NCBI RefSeq assembly: GCF_001982615.1
Contig: NZ_MLCO01000009.1
Location: 1 to 59,262 of the forward strand
DNA from: Teichococcus deserti
GTDB lineage: Bacteria; Pseudomonadota; Alphaproteobacteria; Acetobacterales; Acetobacteraceae
Direction of reading: 5' to 3'
DNA length: 59,262 bases
Both the position numbers and the translations under genes were made by a program. Positions within the stretch are counted from its first letter, which is position 1. Each line of letters starts with the position of its first letter. Shown one piece after another: positions 42,502 through 52,862 of this stretch. Under the pieces are notes generated by a model. That model had not been told where the DNA came from, ran no database searches, and saw only the letters and a list, made by a program, of their open reading frames with translations.

Positions 42502-43152
42502 ATGGCGTTACAGATGGATACGAAAGCGGCCGGCGAACCGGCCCTGGATGGCGGGGGGGCTCCGGTGGAATGCGCGCTGCGCGGCCGCGTGGTGGCGGCG
42601 GCGGCGGCCGAGTTCCGCGCCCGCGGCTTCCACCTGGCGACCATGGACGCCATCGCACGCGGCGCCGGCTGCTCGAAGAAGACGATCTACAAGCACTTCG
42701 CTTCGAAGGACGACCTGTTCTTCGCGCTGCAGGACCAGCGCGAGGACGCCTTCCTGCGCATCCGCATCGACCATGCCCTGCCGCCGGCCGAGGCGCTGGG
42801 CGGCTTCCTGCGCGCGGTCGCGGCCCTGCTGCTGAGCGACCAGGCGATCGCCGGGATCCGCATGGCGCTGGCCGAATACACCCACAGCCCGGCGCTGCTG
42901 GACGCGGCCGAGCGGCGCGGCGTCGGCAAGGCGCGCAGCGCGCTGGAAGACTATCTGGAAGCGCTGGAACGCCAGGGCGGCCACCGCTTCGGCCCGCCGC
43001 CGGAGGCCGCGCGGCTGCTGATGGGCATGGCGATCGGCGCCTTCCACCATGAGCAGCTGATGGGCTTCGTGCCGCATTTCCCGCAGGAGGTGGTCGAGGC
43101 CCGGATCGACCGCGCCATCGCAATCTTTCTGAACGGCTGCCGCAAACCCTAG
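42502..43152 (+). CDS. TetR/AcrR-family regulator of the RND pump
   Basis: A 216-residue TetR protein. The DNA-binding helix-turn-helix is in FHLATMDAIARGAGCSKKTIYKHF, followed by ASKDDLFFAL; the C-terminal ligand pocket is helical. It is divergent from the adaptor gene and faces two operators in the gap, so it very probably represses the pump until a substrate binds. ATG at 42502; an in-frame ATG at 42514 is a possible alternative. Confidence 0.92.
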   Translation: MALQMDTKAAGEPALDGGGAPVECALRGRVVAAAAAEFRARGFHLATMDAIARGAGCSKKTIYKHFASKDDLFFALQDQREDAFLRIRIDHALPPAEALGGFLRAVAALLLSDQAIAGIRMALAEYTHSPALLDAAERRGVGKARSALEDYLEALERQGGHRFGPPPEAARLLMGMAIGAFHHEQLMGFVPHFPQEVVEARIDRAIAIFLNGCRKP

Positions 43153-43357
43153 GTAAATTCGGCGGTTTCGACGAGCGAAGCGGCGACGGCGCTTGCGCCG
43201 GCGCCCGCGCGCCCCCATCTTGTCGCCATCAGCTCGTTTGGTTCGGCCTGCTCTCCCTGCTCACGCTTGAGTGCCGAGCCCGGTGTCCGTCTCCCCGCGA
43301 AGTTCGATCCAGGCCGCGATCCCGCGGCGTGGTCTCTTGTTGCGAGCAAGCTTCATC

Positions 43358-43564
43358 ATGGCATTCGGCACCGTCAAGTGGTTCAACGCGACCAAGGGCT
43401 TCGGCTTCATCCAGCCTGAGGACGGCTCGAAGGACGTCTTCCTGCACATCTCCGACGTGCAGCGCGCCGGCCTGGCCGAGCCGCGCGAAGGCGACCGGCT
43501 GCAGTTCGACCTGCAGCAGGGCCAGCAGGGCAAGGTCTCGGCCGGCAACCTGCGCAAGGGCTGA
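43358..43564 (+). CDS. Cold-shock domain protein (CspA family)
   Basis: A 68-residue single-domain OB-fold RNA/DNA-binding protein. RNP1-like GTVKWFNATKGFGFI and RNP2-like KDVFLHISDV motifs are intact. Such proteins melt RNA structure under cold or other stress. The ATG at 43358 starts the conserved MAFGTVKWFN; the frame extending to 43271 is leader. The 205-bp gap after the TetR gene probably includes a long 5' leader, as is usual for csp genes, but I cannot point to a promoter. Confidence 0.95.
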   Translation: MAFGTVKWFNATKGFGFIQPEDGSKDVFLHISDVQRAGLAEPREGDRLQFDLQQGQQGKVSAGNLRKG

Positions 43565-43576
43565 GGCTGCGGCCAT

Positions 43577-43601
43577 GACCGGCGCCGGTGCGGCGCCGGT
43601 C
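43577..43601. terminator. Hairpin after the cold-shock gene
   Basis: GACCGGCGCCG (43577-43587) and CGGCGCCGGTC (43591-43601) are perfect 11-base arms around GTG, 12 bp after the csp stop. No T-run follows (CAGCAGCC), so it may be a 3' stabiliser or a weak, factor-assisted terminator. Confidence 0.6.
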
Positions 43602-43710
43602 AGCAGCCTGCCCGGGGACCGGGTCAGTCGGACCCTGGAGCCCGGGCAACCCGGCGAGGGCGGCGCGTCCCGCGCCAGCCCCGCCCCACAGCGTCACGCG
43701 GAGGATCAGC

Positions 43711-43923
43711 ATGCAACCCCATGGTTTTTCCGTCGGCCAGGTCGTCGAGGTCCATCCCGGCAAGCATGAAGGCCATGTTCCGGGTGGCATCTACACGGTG
43801 GAGCGGCTGCTGCCGAACGAAGGCACCGACCGCGAGTACCGGGTGCGCAACCAGAAGGACGGGCATGAGCGCGTGGTGCGCGAAAGCCAGCTCCGCCGCG
43901 GCGCCAGCCCGGTCACGCCCTGA
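43711..43923 (+). CDS. Small conserved-looking protein, 70 residues
   Basis: Unnamed family. The protein has a KOW/SH3-like feel: GQVVEVHPGKHEGHVPGG, then YTVERLLPNEG, YRVRNQKDGHERVVRESQLRR. I recall similar small proteins in alphaproteobacteria, often ending HERVV-ESQL, but no function is known to me. A strong ribosome binding site (GGAGG, 7 bp before the ATG) supports the start. It lies between two other small stress-type genes, and its TGA stop is the first unit of a TGAC repeat array. Confidence 0.8.
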   Translation: MQPHGFSVGQVVEVHPGKHEGHVPGGIYTVERLLPNEGTDREYRVRNQKDGHERVVRESQLRRGASPVTP

Positions 43924-44052
43924 CTGCCTGACGCGCTGACTGCCTGACGCCCGGACTTCTGACACCCGGACTTCTGACACCCGCACTTCTGACGCCCCGA
44001 CGGTTTGACGTCCCGGCGTTCTGACGCCCCGGCTTCCTGACTTCTTGACCCC
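43921..44052 (+). repeat. TGAC array with 8/15/16-bp spacing
   Basis: Eleven TGAC words start at 43921, 43929, 43937, 43945, 43960, 43975, 43990, 44006, 44022, 44038 and 44046. Successive spacings are 8, 8, 8, 15, 15, 15, 16, 16, 16 and 8. Typical longer units are TGACACCCGGACTTC and TGACGCCCCGGCTTCC. The first TGA is the stop codon of the 70-residue gene. There are no spacers of the CRISPR kind. It looks like a degenerate octamer-based simple repeat. Confidence 0.85.
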
Positions 44053-44120
44053 GCAGCGACGCGCCGCCCTGTCGGCTGCGCGTCCTGCCGAAGGCTCGCT
44101 GGCGCGGGCAGGAGATCGAC

Positions 44121-44312
44121 ATGCTCGCCAAGGACAGCAAGCCCGCCCCCGCCGCGGCCCAGAGCCAGGCGGTGGACGAGGCCGAGATCGACTACCTCGC
44201 CCGCCGCCACCGGGTCTCGCCGGCGGTGGTGCGCGAGATCATCCGCCGCACCGGCTCGGCCGAGCGCTCTGCCGTGGAGCGCGAGATCCGCAAGGGCATG
44301 ATGCGGCGCTGA
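44121..44312 (+). CDS. DUF3606-like small protein
   Basis: A 63-residue protein: a disordered Ala/Pro start and then AEIDYLARRHRVSPAVVREIIRRTG, a helix-turn-helix-like pair of helices as in DUF3606 proteins, ending EREIRKGMMRR. Such proteins are common in multiple small copies in alphaproteobacteria; function unknown. AGGAG stands eight bases before the ATG. It is the third in a run of small stress-type genes after csp. Confidence 0.75.
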   Translation: MLAKDSKPAPAAAQSQAVDEAEIDYLARRHRVSPAVVREIIRRTGSAERSAVEREIRKGMMRR

Positions 44313-44431
44313 GCCGGCCCCCGGCGCAGCAGGCGCCGGTCCGCGCGGCCTGGCTGCCCCGCCGTCCAGGCGCGCGCCACCAAGGGGCGGGCGCCTGCGC
44401 CGCTCCTGGCAGGCCTGCCCGGGACCGCTGA

Positions 44432-45709
44432 TCAGGCGGGCACGGGCACCAGGCTGCCGACGCGCGCCAGGGCCCGGCCAAAGCGCTGCACCACCTCGGC
44501 AATCAGCGGCGCCGTCATCACCGTGGTGGTGGTCATGGCGCAGCGCGGCAGCGGGAAGAGCCCTTCCAGCAACATGGCGAGGTGCAGCTCCTGGGTGAAG
44601 GCGGCGTCCGGCCGGCTGGCCGCGAACACCGGCGCCTGGCCCGGATCATAGAAGAACAGCCCGAGCATGGAGCCGACGCGGCGGGTGTGCAGCGGCAGCG
44701 ATTTCGCCGCCGCCTCGGCCTGCAGCCCGGCTTCCAGCAGCTGCGCCAGGCGGTCGATATGGGCGATGGCCGCGGGCGTCAGGGCGCGGACCGAGGCGAG
44801 GCCCGCCGCCATGGTCACCGGATTGCCGCTGAAGGTGCCCGAGGCCAGCGCGCGGGGCGCTGCCGGGTCGACCACCGCCAGGAGCTCGGCCCGGCCACCG
44901 ACGCCGCCGACCGGAAAGCCGCCGCCGATCACCTTGCCCAGCATGACCAGGTCGGGGGCGAAGTCGAGCGCGCCCTGCGCGCCGTTGAAGGCCAGGCGGA
45001 AGCTGATGACCTCGTCGAGGACGAAGACGATCCCCGTGGCCCGCGCCGCCTCGTAGACCGCGCGCAGGAAGCCGGCCGGCGGCAGCGCGAAGCCGCCCGA
45101 GCCCAGCACCGGCTCCAGGAAGACCGCGGCAATCTCGTCCCCGTGCTGCTCGATGACGGACAGGAAAGCCGCGGTGTCGCCGTAAGGCGCCGAGAAGTGG
45201 ACCGGCCCCGGCGCAGCGCGGCCGCCCAGGTTGGTGTCCCACATCGTGCCGTGATAGCCGCCCTGGGCCATCAGGAAGCGGTGGCGCCCGGTCTGGCCGC
45301 GGGCGATGTTCAGCGCCAGCGAAAAGGCCTCTGTGCCGGAATTGCAGAACAGCACCTTCTCCACGGCGGGCAGGCGGGCGACCAGTTCCTCGGCCAGCTC
45401 GATCTGCGCCGTGTTGTTCGCCGGCCAGGCGCTGCCCTGGGCCAGCTGTGCCGCCGCCGCCTGCACCACCGGCGGGAAGGCGTTGCCATGCACCAGGCTG
45501 TACATGTTGCTGGCGAGATCGATGTAGCGCTGCCCGTCCGCATCCCACAGGAAAGACCCCTCGGCCCGCGTCACCGTCAGCGGATAGGGATCGTGGAAGG
45601 CGATGGCGCGGGAGCTGGCGATGGGCATCACCACCCTGCCCCGCGCCTCCCATTCGGCCGAGGCGCTGCTGGCCTCGCGGAAATCCTGCTGCAGGCTGGC
45701 ATTGCGCAT
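44432..45709 (-). CDS. Class-III PLP aminotransferase (glutamate-1-semialdehyde-aminomutase-like)
   Basis: A 425-residue pyridoxal-phosphate enzyme. PLP contacts visible are CNSGTEAFSLAL, the Asp in VLDEVISFRL and the Schiff-base lysine in MLGKVIGGGFPVGG. The last motif is close to that of HemL, but the N-terminal half (DADGQRYIDLASNMYSLVHGN) differs, so I do not call it hemL; it is more likely an aminotransferase on an amine or amino acid of unknown identity. ATG at 45707-45709 with AAGGGG upstream. Confidence 0.87.
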   Translation of the reverse strand: MRNASLQQDFREASSASAEWEARGRVVMPIASSRAIAFHDPYPLTVTRAEGSFLWDADGQRYIDLASNMYSLVHGNAFPPVVQAAAAQLAQGSAWPANNTAQIELAEELVARLPAVEKVLFCNSGTEAFSLALNIARGQTGRHRFLMAQGGYHGTMWDTNLGGRAAPGPVHFSAPYGDTAAFLSVIEQHGDEIAAVFLEPVLGSGGFALPPAGFLRAVYEAARATGIVFVLDEVISFRLAFNGAQGALDFAPDLVMLGKVIGGGFPVGGVGGRAELLAVVDPAAPRALASGTFSGNPVTMAAGLASVRALTPAAIAHIDRLAQLLEAGLQAEAAAKSLPLHTRRVGSMLGLFFYDPGQAPVFAASRPDAAFTQELHLAMLLEGLFPLPRCAMTTTTVMTAPLIAEVVQRFGRALARVGSLVPVPA

Positions 45710-45775
45710 CGGCGGGGCCCCTTCTCGCTGGCCGGTCCATTCAGGACCGGCGGCGCGCGGAAATCCAGCCCTGGC

Positions 45776-47101
45776 TCAGGCGCCGCGCAGCAGAATCTCG
45801 GCGCGCAGGCCGGGGCTGGCCACGCGGTTGCGCAGCGCCAGCGCCCAGCCGCCCTGGCGCAAAGCAAGCTCGGTGATGGCGAGGCCGAGGCCGCTGCCGG
45901 TCGGGCTCTTGTGCCGGCCGCGGAAGAAGCGCTGGGTGACCAGCGGCAGCTCCTCGGCCGGGATGCCGGGGCCTTCATCCTCGACGAACAGCCGGTCGCC
46001 ATCCTCGAGGCCCCAGCGCACCAGGCCGCCGGGCGGCATGTGCTGCACCGCATTCTCGTGCAGGTTCCGCAAAGCGAGGGCCAGCAGCGCCCGGTTGCCG
46101 CGCAGCACCAGCCCGCGCAGCTCGGGGGCGATCTCCACCCGCCCGGTGGCGCCGCGCTGCGGCTCGGTCACCTCGGCCAGCAGCGCGGCCAGGTCGATCT
46201 CCTCCAGCCGCTCGGCCTCGCTGGCGGAATCCAGCTTGGCCATGCTGAGCAGCTGCCTGACCAGACGGGTGGTGCGGTCGACGGCGACCAGGATCTGCCG
46301 CAGCGCCCCGTCGCGCACCGCCGCGTCATGGCTGGCGGCGATGGCGATCTGCGCCTGCGCCTTCAGCCCGGCCAGCGGCGTGCGCAGCTCGTGCGCGGCG
46401 AAGGCGGTGACCGCGCGCTCCTGCCGCCGCGCCGCCTCGACCTTGGCGAAAAGGTCGTTCAGCGCCTGCACGACCGGGCGGATCTCCGTGGGCGCGTCGG
46501 GCGCCGCCTCGATCGGGCGCATGTCCTCCTCGGAGCGGCGGTTGAGCTCGCCGGTCAGCGCCCGCAGCGGCCGGAAGCCGCGCGCCAGGCAGGCCCAGAT
46601 CAGCAGGCCGAGCAGCGGCAGGATCAGCAGCCCCGGCACCAGCAGGCTCTTGATCAGCTCGGCCAGCAGCGCCTGGCGCTCCACCAGCCGGTCGCCGACC
46701 AGGATGCGCAGGCCCTTGGCCGGGTCCTCGACGACATAGACGCGCCAGGGCTCGCCACCGACATCGTGGTCGGCGAAACCCGGCGGCTGGTCCGACAGCT
46801 TTGCCAGCGGCGCGCCCTCGGAACGGGCGACCAGGCGCCCATCCAGCGACCAGACCTGACAGGAAAGCGGCCGCCCCGCTCCCTCCAGCGAGGGGATCCG
46901 CGCCGCCCCGGGGCTGGCCGCCACCAGATTGCCGTCGGTCAGCAGCGAGGCGACCATATGCGCCGAAGCCTGCAGCCGGCTGTCCAGCACCTGCTGCAGC
47001 CGCTGGGTCGCGCCCGCATAGATCCAGGCGGCGGCGCAGAGCCAGAGCAGCCCGGTGCCGGCAAGGAGGATGGCGAAAAGCCTGCCTTGGATGGATGTCA
47101 T
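45776..47101 (-). CDS. Sensor histidine kinase (QseC/PmrB-type)
   Basis: A 441-residue membrane kinase: membrane segments at about residues 8-28 and 170-193 bracket a periplasmic domain of about 140 residues, followed by a HAMP region, a HisKA helix with phospho-histidine in FAAHELRTPLAGL, and a HATPase domain (NLHENAVQHMPPGG, GSGLGLAITELAL). The class usually senses metals, peptides or host signals. It overlaps its response regulator gene by 4 bases (ATGA) and is cotranscribed with it. Confidence 0.92.
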   Translation of the reverse strand: MTSIQGRLFAILLAGTGLLWLCAAAWIYAGATQRLQQVLDSRLQASAHMVASLLTDGNLVAASPGAARIPSLEGAGRPLSCQVWSLDGRLVARSEGAPLAKLSDQPPGFADHDVGGEPWRVYVVEDPAKGLRILVGDRLVERQALLAELIKSLLVPGLLILPLLGLLIWACLARGFRPLRALTGELNRRSEEDMRPIEAAPDAPTEIRPVVQALNDLFAKVEAARRQERAVTAFAAHELRTPLAGLKAQAQIAIAASHDAAVRDGALRQILVAVDRTTRLVRQLLSMAKLDSASEAERLEEIDLAALLAEVTEPQRGATGRVEIAPELRGLVLRGNRALLALALRNLHENAVQHMPPGGLVRWGLEDGDRLFVEDEGPGIPAEELPLVTQRFFRGRHKSPTGSGLGLAITELALRQGGWALALRNRVASPGLRAEILLRGA

Positions 47102-47760
47102 CGCGGAGCCCGCATCCGGTAGCCGACGCCGCGCACCGTCTCAATCGCCTCGCGACCCAGCTTGGCGCGCAGGTTGTGGATATAGACCTCGACGGCGTTG
47201 CTCTCGATCTCCTCCTGCCAGCCATAGAGGCGGGTCTCGATATCGGGGCGCGACTTGATGGTGCCCGGCCGTTCCATCAGCGCGGCGAGGACGGCGAATT
47301 CGCGCCGCGACAGCTCGACCGGGCGGCCGGCCAGCGTCACCCGCTGCGCCGCCGGATCGAGCAGGATATCGCCGAGCTGCAGCAGCGCCGCCGCCCTTCC
47401 CGCCCCGCGCCGGGCGATGGCGCGGACCCGCGCCGCGAGCTCATCCAGGTCGAAGGGTTTTCCCAGATGGTCGTCGGCGCCGGTGTCGAGGCCGCGGATA
47501 CGGTCGGCGACCTCGTCCAGCGCGGTCAGCAGCAGCACCGGCGTGCGGTCGCCGCCGCGCCGCCAGGCGGAGAGCAGGTCGAGGCCGGAGCCGTCGGGCA
47601 GCATGACATCCAGCACCACCGCGTCGAAGCCGCCGGTCGACAGCGCCGCCCGGGCATCGGCGCAGCTGGCGACGCCGTCCACCGTGGCGCCGGCCAGGCC
47701 CAGCCCGACGCGGACGGCATCCAGCAGCACCGCATCATCCTCCACCACCAGCACCCGCAT
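47098..47760 (-). CDS. OmpR-family response regulator (QseB/PmrA-type)
   Basis: A 220-residue regulator with a receiver (acceptor Asp in AVVLDVMLPDGSG, conserved Lys in HLGKPFDLDE) and a C-terminal winged helix (ELSRREFAVLAAL, NAVEVYIHNLRAKLG, VRGVGYRMR). That C-terminal sequence is typical of the QseB/PmrA/TctD branch. It is the first gene of the two-gene operon. A CTTAAG-N5-CTTAAG box 48 bp upstream of the start is probably its own binding site, giving autoregulation. Confidence 0.93.
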   Translation of the reverse strand: MRVLVVEDDAVLLDAVRVGLGLAGATVDGVASCADARAALSTGGFDAVVLDVMLPDGSGLDLLSAWRRGGDRTPVLLLTALDEVADRIRGLDTGADDHLGKPFDLDELAARVRAIARRGAGRAAALLQLGDILLDPAAQRVTLAGRPVELSRREFAVLAALMERPGTIKSRPDIETRLYGWQEEIESNAVEVYIHNLRAKLGREAIETVRGVGYRMRAPR

Positions 47761-47807
47761 TCTTCTGCCCGAAGCCCCATCGCTGTTGGAACGGTGTTGC
47801 CTGGCTG

Positions 47808-47825
47808 GCTTAAGGGCGGCTTAAG
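47808..47825. promoter_or_regulatory. PmrA-like box upstream of the response regulator
   Basis: GCTTAAGGGCGGCTTAAG holds two CTTAAG hexamers separated by 5 bp, i.e. an 11-bp direct repeat, as in PmrA/BasR boxes of enterobacteria. CTTAAG is rare in such GC-rich DNA. It lies between the regulator operon (leftward) and a decayed small gene (rightward), so it could serve both. Confidence 0.75.
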
Positions 47826-47915
47826 GGAGGCGCCCCCGCGCGATGCTTGTCTGCACCGGCGGGCATGCGTATATCCTCAAGGCCACGGCCGCCAGCCGGC
47901 CTTGCGGAGGGCCCG

Positions 47916-48292
47916 ATGGGCGCGACCGCCCCGGATGCCGTCGCCGCGGAAGACGGCGCCCGCCTGGACCTGGCCAGCAGGTCGCCCAGATCGAGCGCGC
48001 CCAGGCCGAGACCCGCAAATTCGCTGCCCTGCAGAACAAGCTGGCCGAGGTAGCCACCCACTTCGCCGCCGAGCAAAGCGAGCTGACGGAAAAGGCCCGC
48101 AAGCTCGGCCAGGAAGCCAGCAAGACGGGCGCCGAGGCGCTGAAGCTGGCTGCCGAGCAGCTCAAGCTTTCCGCCGAGCAGATCTAGCTGCAGCGCGACC
48201 GCAGCCTGTTGTCCTGGCTGGCCATGGGGGCCGCCGCCGGCGGCGTCACCCTCGCCACCCTGCTGCTGCGCGCCCTCGGCGTGTTGCGCTGA
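47916..48292 (+). pseudogene. Decayed gene for a small coiled-coil membrane protein
   Basis: Two lesions break one protein. The ATG at 47916 has a good GGAGG site and encodes MGATAPDAVAAEDGARLDLA; a one-base loss near 47973-47976 then moves the frame to QQVAQIERAQAETRKFAAL, a long heptad-rich helix (KARKLGQEASKTGAEALKLA). An in-frame TAG at 48185-48187 interrupts it just before LQRDRSLLSWLAMGAAAGG, a C-terminal membrane segment ending at TGA 48290-48292. Restored, it would be about 125 residues: cytoplasmic coiled coil plus one tail anchor. It sits between the two PmrA-like boxes. Sequencing error could explain one lesion, less easily both. Confidence 0.72.
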
Positions 48293-48319
48293 CGCCTTCT
48301 CGGCGTCCTGGGCCGACGT

Positions 48320-48337
48320 CTTAAGCCGCCCTTAAGC
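48320..48337. promoter_or_regulatory. Second PmrA-like box, inverted copy
   Basis: CTTAAGCCGCCCTTAAGC is the exact reverse complement of the 18-mer at 47808-47825; flanking bases differ, so only the site is conserved. It lies in the 128-bp gap between the ends of the decayed gene and the convergent binding-protein gene, with no promoter target obvious on either side. The rest of this gap holds an imperfect GCGGCG/GATCC hairpin near 48352-48383. Confidence 0.7.
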
Positions 48338-48420
48338 TCTACCGGTCAGACGCGGCGCGATCCCCTCCTCCCAGGATCGCCGCGGCGGCTGGTCCCGCGC
48401 CGTCGCGGCCCCCTTTCCAC

Positions 48421-49312
48421 TCACGGCTGCAGCATCGGCAGCAGGTCGTGGCGTTTCGCCGCCTGCTCCAGCAGCCCGTCGGCCCGGGCCTCCTGCAGGA
48501 AGCGGTTGACCTCGGCCAGCCAAGCAGCGTCGCCCGGGCGGAGCGCATAGGCATAGCGGGTGACGCCGAAATCCTCCGGCATCTCGATGATGCGGAACAG
48601 GTCCTGGCCGCGCAGCAGCCGCCGCGTGTAGGGATAGTCGGAGATGAAGATATCGGCGCGGCCGGCCTGCACCTCGGCCTCCCGCGTCTGCGGCGGGCGC
48701 ACCACCGACAGCGTCGCCTGGCGCAGCTTCTGCCGCATCATCGGCTCCATCAGCGTCCCCGCCGCCACCGCCACCACCACGCCAGGCTGATCCACCGCCT
48801 GCCAGCGCTGCAGCCCCTGATGGCCGCGATCGGCGACGCCATAGACCCGGCCGCGCAGATAGGGCTCGCTGAAGGCGACCCGGGCGGCCCGCTCCGGCGT
48901 CACGCCGACGCCGAACATGGCGATGTCGCAGTCGCCCTGCTCCAGCGCCTCGATGAAGCGGGCGAAGCTGCTGTCGACGAATTCGAGCCGCACGCCGAGG
49001 CGCCCGGCCAGTGCCCGGGCCATGTCGATGTCGAAGCCTTCCAGGGCACGGTTGCGCGGGTTTCGGTAACTGATCGCGTAGTATTCCGGCCAGATGCAGA
49101 CCCGCAGCAGGCCGCGCGCCTGGACCGCGGCCAGGACCGGGCGCGGCGACAGGGAGGGAGGGGCGGCTTCGGCGGCCTCCATCGAGACCCGCTCGGCCCC
49201 GGGGCCGGGGCGCGACGCCGCTGCCTTGTCGAGAAAGGTAGCCGCGGGGATACGCGACCAGCTCGGCCGCGTTTCAGCAACAATCACGAAACAGATCGCC
49301 AGCAGAAGGATC

Positions 49313-49314
<2 letters not shown>
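48421..49314 (-). CDS. Family-3 periplasmic binding protein with N-terminal anchor
   Basis: A 297-residue SBP_bac_3 protein. The ATG at 49312-49314 begins with a hydrophobic segment (MILLLAICFVIVAE) that could be an uncleaved membrane anchor, then a linker of about 50 residues, then the binding domain: LLRVCIWPEYYAISYRNPRN, GFDIDMARALAGRLGV and DCDIAMFGVGVTPERAA. No transport genes are adjacent. Its start codon overlaps, head-to-head, the start codon of the hybrid kinase on the other strand. Earlier in-frame starts would run into the kinase gene's opposite strand. Confidence 0.83.
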
Positions 49315-51966
<2,652 letters not shown>

Positions 51967-51970
<4 letters not shown>

Positions 51971-52767
51971 CCGCAGCGCACCGACATGCCGCCATCGACC
52001 ACCAGCTCGGTGCCGGTGATGAAGCGCGCCTCGTCGGAGGCCAGGAACAGCACGGCATGCGCCGTGTCGCGGCCGTCGCCGGCGAAGCCCAGCGGGATGC
52101 GCGCCAGGCGCTGGGCCAGCAGCGCCTGGGCGTCGCCGCCGGTCCGCTGGCCGGCCAGGCGGACCTCGACCATCGGCGTGTGCATCTGGCCGGGCACCAC
52201 CGTGTTCACCCGGATGCCCTTGGCCGCGTATTGCACGGCGACCACCTTGCCGAACTGGATGACGCCGGCCTTGCAGGCGGCATAGGCGACCTGGGCCGAG
52301 CCGGTCCAGCGGATGCCCGAGGTCGAGGCCAGGTTGACGATGGCGCCGGACCCCTGCGCCTCCATCAGCGGCAGCACGTGCTTGCAGGTCAGGAAGACGC
52401 TCTTCAGGTTGAAGTCGACCTGGGCGTCCCAGACTTCCTCGGCCATCTCGACCGGCCCGCCGGCGGCGGACCCGCCGACATTGTTGACGAGCACGTCGAT
52501 TCGGCCCGCCGCACCCTGCACCGCCTGCACCATGGCGAGGACCGAGGCATTGTCGGTGACGTCGCAGGCCAGCGGGGTGAAGCTTCCGCCGGCCTCGGCG
52601 ATGCGGGACGCGGTTTCTTCCATGGCAGCCAGGTCGCGGTCGACGCCGAAGACCCGCGCGCCCTCGGCGGCGAAAAGCACCGCCGCCGCCCGGCCATTGC
52701 CCCAGCCCGGCCCGACCGAGCCGGCGCCGGTGACGATCACCACCCTGTCCTGGAACCGTGCGGCCAT
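51967..52767 (-). CDS. SDR-family oxidoreductase
   Basis: A 266-residue short-chain dehydrogenase. The cofactor loop is extended ([15 protein letters not shown]), a form seen in one SDR branch; NNVG (95-98), S148 and Y162-xxx-K166 complete the active site. It ends MSVRCG after the usual DGG motif. Divergent from the iclR-led operon, so it probably belongs to the same catabolic pathway, oxidising or reducing a hydroxy intermediate. Its stop shares CTAG with the convergent kinase. ATG at 52765-52767. Confidence 0.92.
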
Positions 52768-52800
52768 GGCGTTCTTCTCCCTGTTTCGGCCGCAGGCTAA

Positions 52801-52856
52801 GCGCCACTTCCACCACGCGCAACACACTTCCGAAATGGCGCTGACGCGGCTATCAT
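52801..52856. promoter_or_regulatory. Candidate IclR control region
   Basis: GCGCCA (52801-52806) and TGGCGC (52836-52841) bracket two copies of CACTTCC (52805-52811 and 52825-52831) in the gap between the SDR gene and iclR. TATCAT at 52851-52856 resembles a -10 whose +1 would fall on the iclR GTG. All this is by inspection only. Confidence 0.4.
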
Positions 52857-52862
52857 CGTGGC

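Noticed and set aside
43921..44052. CRISPR array
   Set aside because: Repeats are only 4-16 bp, degenerate, without unique 30-bp spacers, and no cas genes are present.
44432..45709. Assignment as hemL (glutamate-1-semialdehyde aminomutase)
   Set aside because: Only the lysine motif is HemL-like; the N-terminal half and the Asp motif differ, so only the broader class was named.
47916..48292. Programmed frameshift instead of a pseudogene
   Set aside because: There is no slippery heptamer at the shift point and a second, independent stop codon follows, so decay is simpler.
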